Source of the DNA: Candidatus Brocadiaceae bacterium
GTDB lineage: Bacteria; Planctomycetota; Brocadiia; SM23-32
Length of the DNA: 6,564 nucleotides
Assembly (NCBI GenBank): GCA_003567495.1
Contig: PWZK01000295.1
Location: forward strand, 1-6,564
Direction of reading: 5' to 3'
Of the stretch, positions 1 through 4,440 are shown piece by piece. A model generated the notes under the pieces. That model was not told where the DNA came from and did not search any database. It saw nothing but the letters and a program-made list of their open reading frames with translations. Every line of letters begins with the position of its first letter. Position 1 is the first letter of the stretch. The translations under genes were made by a program, and so were the position numbers.

Positions 1-88
1 CGCCGCTGTATTCATATACGCGAAGCGCAGCCTGACAAAGCAGATGCACCGCTGGGAGCGCGCCCGCAGGGTAAACCGCCGTTTTTGA
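1..88 (+). CDS. 3' end of a probable membrane protein gene (partial)
   Basis: Reading from base 2, an open frame of 28 codons ends at TGA 86-88. It starts with a hydrophobic stretch (AAVFIYA) followed directly by a strongly basic tail (KRSLTKQMHRWERARRVNRRF). That is the pattern of a last transmembrane helix with a positively charged cytoplasmic end. Nothing identifies the family, because only the tail is visible. A second frame (base 1) is also open to a TGA further downstream, but its composition looks less protein-like. The call rests only on this hydrophobic/basic pattern and is tentative. Confidence 0.35.
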   Translation, partial: AAVFIYAKRSLTKQMHRWERARRVNRRF

Positions 89-145
89 AGCTAAAATACA
101 GAGTGTGATTTTCAAAAGCTGCAAAATATGCTTGCAAGATTAAAC

Positions 146-160
146 ATAACAGTCTGTTAT
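146..160. promoter_or_regulatory. 15-bp perfect palindrome upstream of the PIG-L gene (possible operator)
   Basis: ATAACAG-T-CTGTTAT is a perfect 7/1/7 inverted repeat in an AT-rich gap, 28 bases before the first candidate start of the PIG-L gene. The one-base centre makes an RNA hairpin unlikely and fits a dimeric DNA-binding protein better. A weak promoter could overlap it: TTGCAA at 132-137, 17 bases, then TGTTAT at 155-160. In that case a bound protein would block the -10 element. The symmetry is seen; the function is inferred. Confidence 0.35.
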
Positions 161-188
161 TTTAAAATTTGCCGTTGGTTTATGAAAT

Positions 189-1538
189 ATGCGGGTTAAG
201 GGAATGAATCGGAACAAACCGGCGGAATTTACCAGCGGCGATAAGATACTGGTATTCGCTCCCCACAACGACGACGAAATACTGGCGACCGGGGGAGTGA
301 TCCAGCGGTATGTAAAATCGGGGACTCCGGTCAGGATAGCATTAATGACCAACGGGGACGGCCAGGTCCGCCGCCCGCCTATCCCGCCGTTTTCCCGCCC
401 GGATATGGTCAAACTCGGTTACATACGGCAAAGCGAAACCCTGGATGCGCTGAGCTACCTCGGGCTGGGAGAAAAAGACGTCGAGTTCTTCGGCTATCCC
501 GACAGCGGCCTGAACCGGATGTGGACAGTCAATTGGAACAGCGACGAACTTTATTATTCAAAATACACCCGGAGCCGGCATTCTCCCTATGAGAACAGCT
601 ACTCAAAAGGGACCCCCCACTGCGGTTCAGCCGTGGTGGAGGATGTCAAAAGACTTATGCTGGAGGTCAAGCCGCAGGTAGTATATCTGCCCCATCCCAA
701 CGACCTTCATCCCGACCACCGGGCAACAAACGGTTTCGTGCTCTACGGGCTGGAGCAGCTTAAAAATGAAGGACACCACGAGTTTGAAAACGTCCGGATG
801 CTAAGCTACCTCGTCCATAGCCTTAAGTACCCCAGGCCACGCGGCAAGGTTCTGCATGCCCCGCTGACAATACCGGCGCACCTGGAAAACCTGTGCACGG
901 AATGGATCGACGTTCCCCTGACGGAAGAAGAGCGAAGGCGGAAATTCCATGGGATCGCCATATACAAAACCCAAACCCGGATCATGCGCAGATATCTCAT
1001 CAGCTTTGCCCGCGCAAATGAACTGTTCGGGCTCGTACCCACCTTAACACTGCATGATTCGATACATTACGATGCTACGCCAAACATATCACGGCAGGCC
1101 GTAGGGGAAGAAAACAAGGACGAACCCTTCCTTTCCTATATAGATCCGAAGCGGAAGAGCCGTCTTGTCGCTTTAAAACGCTACCCGGAAATTAAATCAG
1201 TGACTTTAAGCAGAACGGCGGGCAGGCTGAATCTCGTCGTAGAATTCATAAACAAATACCGCCCCGGCAATGATATTCACGTGACCATTAAACCTTTCAT
1301 CGCCGGCCGGAAAGGAACCGGCACATCGCATGATTATATGTTTCGCGGAAATAAACTCTACCACAACGCAGCCGAGATACCCAAAACCGGCGACTACGGC
1401 TTTGAAAACGGCCCTCATTTTTACAGGCTCTCAATTCCGATCGCTGTCCTCAGAAGCGACTTTGTTACGGCCCTGGGGATAACCCTGCCGACTTTTATCC
1501 GTCGGCAGCGGGAAGTATCGAAACAGCCGAGCAGATAA
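189..1538 (+). CDS. PIG-L/LmbE-family N-acetyl-sugar deacetylase with C-terminal extension
   Basis: This 449-residue protein has the zinc-dependent PIG-L fold in its first half. Residues 24-30 (APHNDDE) are the first metal motif: H26 and D29 are expected zinc ligands and D28 the general base, by analogy with MshB. Residues 167-177 (LPHPNDLHPDH) supply the second motif, with H177 the expected third ligand. Members of the family remove acetyl groups from N-acetylglucosamine-containing glycolipids, small thiols or antibiotics; the substrate here is unknown. The usual Pro after the first His is Asn, a conservative variant. Residues from about 300 to 449 form an extra, probably beta-rich domain that I cannot name. 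The start is uncertain: ATG 189 and ATG 204 are both in frame and neither has a well-spaced Shine-Dalgarno (AAGGGA abuts 204 directly). The last 118 bases overlap the GNAT remnant on the other strand. Confidence 0.9.
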   Translation: MRVKGMNRNKPAEFTSGDKILVFAPHNDDEILATGGVIQRYVKSGTPVRIALMTNGDGQVRRPPIPPFSRPDMVKLGYIRQSETLDALSYLGLGEKDVEFFGYPDSGLNRMWTVNWNSDELYYSKYTRSRHSPYENSYSKGTPHCGSAVVEDVKRLMLEVKPQVVYLPHPNDLHPDHRATNGFVLYGLEQLKNEGHHEFENVRMLSYLVHSLKYPRPRGKVLHAPLTIPAHLENLCTEWIDVPLTEEERRRKFHGIAIYKTQTRIMRRYLISFARANELFGLVPTLTLHDSIHYDATPNISRQAVGEENKDEPFLSYIDPKRKSRLVALKRYPEIKSVTLSRTAGRLNLVVEFINKYRPGNDIHVTIKPFIAGRKGTGTSHDYMFRGNKLYHNAAEIPKTGDYGFENGPHFYRLSIPIAVLRSDFVTALGITLPTFIRRQREVSKQPSR

Positions 1539-1732
1539 CCTGCGACCTCGTTTCCACCCTCCGCTACAAGAAGGTGTTCGGGCTCATATTTCACGTAATA
1601 TTCGGTCAAAAAATCGGCAACCAGCCGGCGATCGGAAAGCTTACACCCGCTGGCGGTAGAGATGGCCATGTCCCTTATTTTCGCCCTGTCGTCGCTTTTG
1701 AAATTTTGTATTTTCAGTTGCAAAGCTTTCAT
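1421..1732 (-). pseudogene. Truncated GNAT-family acetyltransferase (N-terminal half only)
   Basis: The 103-residue reading frame resembles the N-terminal part of a GNAT acetyltransferase. It has an IRDMAISTAS helix, LVADFLTEYYVKYEPEHLLVAE at residues 38-59, and the strand NEVAGYLLG at 61-69. Full-length GNAT domains run about 140 or more residues and need the later Q/RxxGxG/A acetyl-CoA pyrophosphate loop. That loop is absent: the frame stops after residue 103, where the other strand is PIG-L coding sequence. It is therefore probably a non-functional remnant left by a deletion or rearrangement. It begins 38 bases after the lipoprotein gene, on the same strand, and was probably its operon partner. 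ATG 1732 is preferred over TTG 1747; neither has a clear Shine-Dalgarno. From residue 66 onward it lies antisense to the PIG-L 3' end. The family call is by eye. Confidence 0.6.
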
Positions 1733-1770
1733 AGCGCATGCGGGCAAATCAGACCGGAGGAACCGCCCGC

Positions 1771-2364
1771 TCAGTCATCCTGATCCTCTTCCGCTTCCAA
1801 CTTCGCTTCCAGCTCCTCTATCCTGAGCATTAACGCTTCGTTTTCCTCTCTGAGCTTGAGGTTCTCGGAGCGAAGCCGTGTGTTCTCTGCGGACTTTTCT
1901 TCCAGTTCATCGGATACATCTTCGAAAAGCTCCAGCTGCGCCCGGGCGGCTGTAAGTTCCGCCTCCTTTTCCCGCGCATCTGCGCGGACTGTCTCGAGCT
2001 GTTCGTTGAGTTCCGTCTTCTCAGCCTCAAGACGAGCGATCTCGGCTTCTGCCTGACTTAACTCCTCCGACAGTTCCTCCACCCCGGCCTGCGCCTCCTT
2101 CAGCGAGTCTTCAAGCTCTTCAACTTCCAGCAGCCTCTCTTCTGCAATCTGCAACTGTTCTTCAATGCTTTCAAGCTCTTCCCGCACCTGTTGCTCTTTC
2201 TCTTCAGCAGCCCGGCGAAGAGCCTTCTCCTCCTCATAATCAGCCGCAGGCACACCACAGCCCGCCCCCACGGCCGCCACGGCAAGCGCAATACCAAGTG
2301 CGAGTATCAATAGAGTTCTTCCCCCTGACGTCCCTGCAACCCTGCTCAATATAAAAGTCTTCAT
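1771..2364 (-). CDS. Putative coiled-coil lipoprotein
   Basis: The 197-residue product starts with a basic N-region and a long hydrophobic core (residues 17-33), ending at AVGAGC. C36 is the candidate lipidated cysteine. The lipobox is weak because the -3 residue is Gly rather than Leu. Nearly all of residues 43-195 is Glu/Leu/Ala/Arg-rich with heptad spacing and almost no Pro or Gly, predicting one long continuous coiled coil. Gly at +2 (not Asp) would suit outer-membrane sorting in a diderm. A structural, tethering or scaffold role in the envelope is plausible, but no family is recognised. The start is well supported: GGAGG lies 7 bases before ATG 2364, and there is a strong promoter about 135 bases upstream. 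The GNAT remnant follows on the same strand. Long coiled coils attract false similarity, so homology by coiled-coil hits should be discounted. Confidence 0.75.
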   Translation of the reverse strand: MKTFILSRVAGTSGGRTLLILALGIALAVAAVGAGCGVPAADYEEEKALRRAAEEKEQQVREELESIEEQLQIAEERLLEVEELEDSLKEAQAGVEELSEELSQAEAEIARLEAEKTELNEQLETVRADAREKEAELTAARAQLELFEDVSDELEEKSAENTRLRSENLKLREENEALMLRIEELEAKLEAEEDQDD

Positions 2365-2414
2365 ATTCCGCCTCCGCTAAATAAGACACCCTGCATTATC
2401 GATAGTGACCCGTT

Positions 2415-2440
2415 AGCCCGCCTGTTCCACGCGTTTCCAG
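2415..2440. repeat. 26-bp dispersed repeat, copy 1
   Basis: This stretch matches 5492-5517 at 22 of 26 positions in direct orientation, ending in the shared core CACGCGTTTCCAG. All four differences are transitions. It lies in the predicted 5' leader of the lipoprotein gene; the other copy lies between the polyketide synthase and hydroxylase genes. Both copies are in non-coding gaps, suggesting a dispersed intergenic element or a shared binding site rather than chance, although two copies cannot prove this. Confidence 0.4.
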
Positions 2441-2459
2441 CCTGCCTGCAGCAGTCAGG
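2441..2459. promoter_or_regulatory. Imperfect 19-bp palindrome next to repeat copy 1
   Basis: CCTGCCTGC-A-GCAGTCAGG pairs 8 of 9 positions around a single central base. It starts directly after the 26-bp repeat and lies in the predicted lipoprotein mRNA leader. It could be an operator or a small hairpin. Function is not known. Confidence 0.25.
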
Positions 2460-2497
2460 TAAAGCGAAGCCTTGAAAAAGAATTAAATACCTATTTC

Positions 2498-2526
2498 ATT
2501 ATATGCCGTTAACATAAAAAATTCAA
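2498..2526 (-). promoter_or_regulatory. Sigma-70-type promoter for the coiled-coil lipoprotein gene
   Basis: On the minus strand, TTGAAT (2526-2521) is followed after exactly 17 bases by a perfect TATAAT (2503-2498). Transcription would begin near 2491, giving a leader of about 125 bases before ATG 2364. The leader contains the 26-bp repeat and the adjacent palindrome. Confidence 0.6.
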
Positions 2527-2563
2527 CCCCTGGCCGCATATTTCATAAACCAACGGCAGGGGT
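2526..2563. other. Hairpin just upstream of the lipoprotein promoter
   Basis: ACCCCTGGCCG (2526-2536) pairs with CGGCAGGGGT (2554-2563), with one bulged G and a 17-base loop. There is no T-run on either side, so it does not look like a Rho-independent terminator. It abuts the -35 box of the minus-strand promoter and may be a protein-binding site. Confidence 0.3.
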
Positions 2564-2735
2564 AAGGTAAAGACTTGTAAACCAGTATGTTAAATAGCCT
2601 TTTTCAGGATGACTCGTATTTTAAGGTGTGCACCTCGCGCGCCCCCCGCAGACAGGCTGGCAAAGCGTTGAAAAAGCGGGCTGTACCGTAGTTTTCTGAT
2701 GTCAAAACAAACTGCCAAAATGAGTGGATCATGAT

Positions 2736-2764
2736 TTGATACCGTATTCAATTCTGTATATAAG
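2736..2764 (+). promoter_or_regulatory. Candidate promoter for the Arg-rich secreted protein
   Basis: TTGATA at 2736-2741 is followed after 17 bases by TATAAG at 2759-2764. A start site near 2771 would give a leader of about 110 bases before ATG 2883. The match is good but not perfect, and the region is generally AT-rich. Confidence 0.45.
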
Positions 2765-2825
2765 CGCAGGAAATGGGCCGGAAATACGTTTAACATCAGT
2801 AGCCCGGGCAGGCAAGAAAAAAAGT

Positions 2826-2853
2826 GGAGAGAGGAGGAATGCTCTCCGGATAA
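2826..2853 (+). promoter_or_regulatory. Leader hairpin presenting GGAGG, with a 4-codon mini-ORF
   Basis: GGAGAG (2826-2831) and CTCTCC (2842-2847) form a 6-bp stem around the loop AGGAGGAATG. The loop contains a Shine-Dalgarno-like GGAGG and an ATG (2839). From this ATG a mini-ORF of four codons (MLSG) ends at TAA 2851-2853, 29 bases before the start of the Arg-rich protein gene. The loop ATG is only about 2 bases from GGAGG, which is tight for translation. The hairpin could be a protein- or ribosome-binding control element. Confidence 0.3.
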
Positions 2854-2882
2854 TGGGTTTTTTGCAAAAGGAGGGGAAGATC

Positions 2883-3314
2883 ATGAGCACGAAGCTGAAA
2901 TGGGTAGTTTGCGGACTAATCGGCGCAGCGCTTGCAGCCGGAAGTGTAGTGGTGGCGGAAGAAGCGCCGGGACGCAGAGAAGAAACAAGAGTTCAGGAAC
3001 GTTCTCAGCGACATGTGCGCCAGAGAATGGGGGAAGTAAAAAGTTCCATATGCGAGGATATGAGTGAAGAGGAAAAAGCTGCGATGCGCGCCGAGCATCG
3101 TGCCCATCGCGAGCTAAGGGACAAAGCAAGAATCAAAGCAAGGCACACGCGCGAAAAGCGTCAGGCCACCGCTACAGAGCGACGGAATGCGGCAAACGGG
3201 GTAAAAAACGAAGCGCTGCGAGCGGAGCGGAGGAGTAATCGCGAAAGCAGACGAAAAGTGCGGGAAGAGATGCTCCGCGAAAGGGGAGCACGAAGAGGTG
3301 TTTCTGAGAAGTAA
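2883..3314 (+). CDS. Small secreted Arg-rich charged protein of unknown function
   Basis: The start at ATG 2883 is set by a strong AAGGAGGGG 6 bases upstream and by the signal peptide that follows; the frame stays open further upstream, but that part looks non-coding. Residues 1-25 are a Sec signal (KLKWVV basic start, hydrophobic core, VVA before E26), so signal peptidase I cleavage after A25 is likely. The mature part, about 118 residues, carries about 28 Arg, many Glu, Lys and Ala, and one Cys (C57). It is predicted mostly helical or disordered, with repeated RR and ER pairs. The MSEEEKAAMRAEHRAHREL stretch (60-78) loosely recalls periplasmic CpxP/Spy-like stress proteins, but I see no firm motif. 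A periplasmic polyanion- or metal-related role is only speculation. It is a single-gene unit: promoter 2736-2764, terminator 3346-3382. Confidence 0.75.
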   Translation: MSTKLKWVVCGLIGAALAAGSVVVAEEAPGRREETRVQERSQRHVRQRMGEVKSSICEDMSEEEKAAMRAEHRAHRELRDKARIKARHTREKRQATATERRNAANGVKNEALRAERRSNRESRRKVREEMLRERGARRGVSEK

Positions 3315-3345
3315 CGGTTCTCCAGGATGAAAAAGCAGAAAATAG

Positions 3346-3382
3346 GCGGGCAGGCTTCAAAAGGCCTGTCCGCTTTTTTTTT
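3346..3382 (+). terminator. Rho-independent terminator of the Arg-rich protein gene
   Basis: GCGGGCAGGC (3346-3355) pairs with GCCTGTCCGC (3364-3373) through ten pairs, one of them G-U. The loop has 8 bases and is followed by nine T residues (3374-3382). It begins 31 bases after the stop codon. Confidence 0.9.
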
Positions 3383-3384
3383 GT

Positions 3385-3409
3385 CCTGCTTTTTTCCAAA
3401 AAAAGTAGG
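3385..3409. other. Second, AT-rich hairpin behind the terminator
   Basis: CCTGCTTTTTT (3385-3395) pairs with AAAAAAGTAGG (3399-3409), 11 pairs including one G-U, with a 3-base loop. It starts two bases after the T-run of the first terminator. It may be a back-up hairpin or simply low-complexity sequence. Confidence 0.35.
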
Positions 3410-3438
3410 CGCCGCTGTTGGCGGACTACTCGATGCCC

Positions 3439-3467
3439 TTGATTTTTTCTTCTCTTTCGGATACCAT
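3439..3467 (+). promoter_or_regulatory. Weak candidate promoter for the Cys-rich mini-protein
   Basis: TTGATT (3439-3444), a 17-base spacer, then TACCAT (3462-3467). TACCA-T-TGGTA (3462-3472) is a small palindrome over the -10. A new promoter is expected here because a strong terminator lies upstream, but the boxes are poor matches. Confidence 0.25.
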
Positions 3468-3516
3468 TGGTAAAAGTGCGATCAGTTTAAGCTTTTACTT
3501 CAAATGGAGGCCGATC

Positions 3517-3687
3517 ATGACTCATCACGATCATGCCGAAAAGATGTGCGCAGTGACCTGTTGTCCGTGTCATATCGATCTGGAAAAGGTTAAGGAGCGT
3601 TCGAATAACCCGAAATACATCTGCGGGACATGTGGCCGGGTTGCTAACAGCGAACAATACGTCTGTGACCCGCAGCCGATAAGTTAA
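3517..3687 (+). CDS. Cys-rich small protein, probable zinc-binding (56 aa)
   Basis: ATG 3517 is chosen because GGAGG lies 6 bases upstream; the upstream extension of the frame is not protein-like. The 56-residue product starts with a His-rich MTHHDH and carries six Cys: C11, C15, C16, C18, C36, C39, plus C50 near the end, making seven in all. C15-x-x-C18 and C36-G-T-C39-G form a classic two-knuckle pair that would hold one zinc, as in zinc-ribbon proteins. A metal-sensing, redox-linked or protein-binding role is possible. It is soluble, with no signal peptide. It stands 78 bases before wrbA on the same strand, with a perfect palindrome between, so it may or may not share a transcript with the downstream cluster. 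No named family is claimed. Confidence 0.75.
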   Translation: MTHHDHAEKMCAVTCCPCHIDLEKVKERSNNPKYICGTCGRVANSEQYVCDPQPIS

Positions 3688-3705
3688 ATTTGTTTCAAGC
3701 TTAAT

Positions 3706-3723
3706 CTTGAAAAATTTTTCAAG
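3706..3723. promoter_or_regulatory. 18-bp perfect palindrome upstream of wrbA (candidate operator)
   Basis: CTTGAAAAATTTTTCAAG is perfectly symmetric with no central spacer, 42 bases before the wrbA start. Without a loop it suits a dimeric repressor or activator site better than a terminator, although as RNA it could form a shorter A/U hairpin. The half-site CTTGAAAAA recurs at 2471-2479, and related CTTGGAAAAG is in the hairpin at 4405-4414. Regulation of the wrbA-PKS-hydroxylase cluster from here is an inference. Confidence 0.4.
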
Positions 3724-3765
3724 GCTTCAATGGATAACCTGTCTGCTGAAGTCGGGAGGTTTTGT

Positions 3766-4380
3766 ATGTACACCTACATAGTCTTTTACAGCCGCTACGG
3801 CAATACGGCCCGAATGGCCGAGGCGATTGCGGAGGGTGTTGGGGAGGTCAACGACATACAGGCGGAGCTTGCTTATGTCAGGGACACCTTTACTCCCGCA
3901 AAAATAATTGAAGCCGATGAGGGCTGGAAAACCAGCAAGGATTTGCTGGAGGCCAGATTCCCCGCGTTTGAACTCGACAAAATGAAAGAGGCCGACGCCC
4001 TGATTATGGGCTCGCCGACAAGATTCGGGAATATGGCCGCGCCCCTGAAAAATGTATGGGATATGGCTGCAAACTTGTGGATGGAAGGCTCGCTCATCGA
4101 TAAAATCGGGGCGGCCTTCACCTGCGCCGGAAGCCTGCACGGAGGACAGGAAACCACGTTGCTGTCCATGTACCTGCCTATGATCCATCAGGGTATGCTG
4201 ATAGCGGGAGTCCCCTATAGCGAACAAAAACTTCTCTCCACAACAGGCGGCGGCACCCCCTACGGCCCATCGGCCACGGTCGGAGCTATGGCGGATCAAC
4301 CGCCCGATGAGACTGAGCTGGCCATCGCACGGACGCTGGGAGAACGGGTCGCGAGACTGACACTTGCACTAAAGAGCTAA
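3766..4380 (+). CDS. wrbA: WrbA-type NAD(P)H:quinone oxidoreductase
   Basis: The start at ATG 3766 follows GGGAGG by 6 bases and gives 204 residues, close to the usual WrbA length of about 200; an ATG at 3730 would add a 12-residue tail with no Shine-Dalgarno. FMN-binding marks are clear. SRYGNTARMAEAIAEG (residues 9-24) is the phosphate loop, and GSPTRFGNMAAPLKNVWD (82-99) and AGSLHGGQETT (121-131) contact the isoalloxazine. HQGMLIAGVPYSEQ (141-154) and GGGTPYGPSATVG (161-173) complete the WrbA signature. The cytoplasmic tetramer of this family reduces quinones by two electrons using NAD(P)H, avoiding semiquinone radicals. Here it is the first gene of an apparent unit with a type III polyketide synthase and an aromatic hydroxylase, suggesting a role in handling a quinone product of that pathway as well as general quinone defence. 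Its TAA lies inside the inverted repeat at 4377-4420. Confidence 0.93.
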   Translation: MYTYIVFYSRYGNTARMAEAIAEGVGEVNDIQAELAYVRDTFTPAKIIEADEGWKTSKDLLEARFPAFELDKMKEADALIMGSPTRFGNMAAPLKNVWDMAANLWMEGSLIDKIGAAFTCAGSLHGGQETTLLSMYLPMIHQGMLIAGVPYSEQKLLSTTGGGTPYGPSATVGAMADQPPDETELAIARTLGERVARLTLALKS

Positions 4381-4420
4381 TTCTTTTCCAAGACGGAGAC
4401 GGAGCTTGGAAAAGAATTAG
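4377..4420 (+). promoter_or_regulatory. Perfect 16-bp inverted repeat between wrbA and the polyketide synthase
   Basis: CTAATTCTTTTCCAAG (4377-4392) and CTTGGAAAAGAATTAG (4405-4420) are exact reverse complements. The 12-base loop ACGGAGACGGAG is a tandem repeat of ACGGAG. The wrbA stop codon (4378-4380) is inside the left arm. The ribosome-binding site of the next gene (AAGGAG, 4424-4429) starts four bases after the right arm. No T-run follows on either strand, so a Rho-independent terminator is unlikely. The position suits mRNA processing, 3'-end protection of wrbA, or control of translation of the synthase. The ANGGA motifs in the loop resemble CsrA/RsmA sites, which is only a suggestion. 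Confidence 0.75.
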
Positions 4421-4440
4421 TAAAAGGAGAAAAAAACTGA

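Larger units (their letters stand above)
2365..2882. other. Intergenic region between divergent genes
   Basis: No convincing gene lies in these roughly 520 bases. The left half is the 5' leader and promoter of the minus-strand lipoprotein gene, and carries a repeat copy (2415-2440) and an imperfect palindrome. The right half holds the promoter and leader of the Arg-rich secreted protein. Between them, about 2565-2735 has no assignable element. That stretch shows a GC-rich patch near 2630-2655 and a minus-strand open frame that I regard as non-coding. Confidence 0.6.

Noticed and set aside
1574..1783. Plus-strand 69-residue open frame
   Set aside because: Antisense to the GNAT remnant, no ribosome-binding site and no protein-like pattern.
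2590..2796. Minus-strand 68-residue open frame
   Set aside because: No Shine-Dalgarno at a sensible distance, odd composition, and it runs across the + strand promoter of the next gene; treated as non-coding.
2724..2882. Upstream in-frame extension of the Arg-rich protein
   Set aside because: The extension would place 53 non-protein-like residues before a clear signal peptide and strong Shine-Dalgarno, and overlaps the predicted promoter.
3412..3424. Short CCGC-TGTTG-GCGG hairpin
   Set aside because: Four base pairs only; expected by chance.
3727..4299. Minus-strand 190-residue open frame
   Set aside because: Shadow of wrbA; the + strand carries the complete WrbA signature.
4377..4420. Reading the long inverted repeat as a Rho-independent terminator
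   Set aside because: No T-run follows the stem on either strand, and the next gene follows at once with its own ribosome-binding site.
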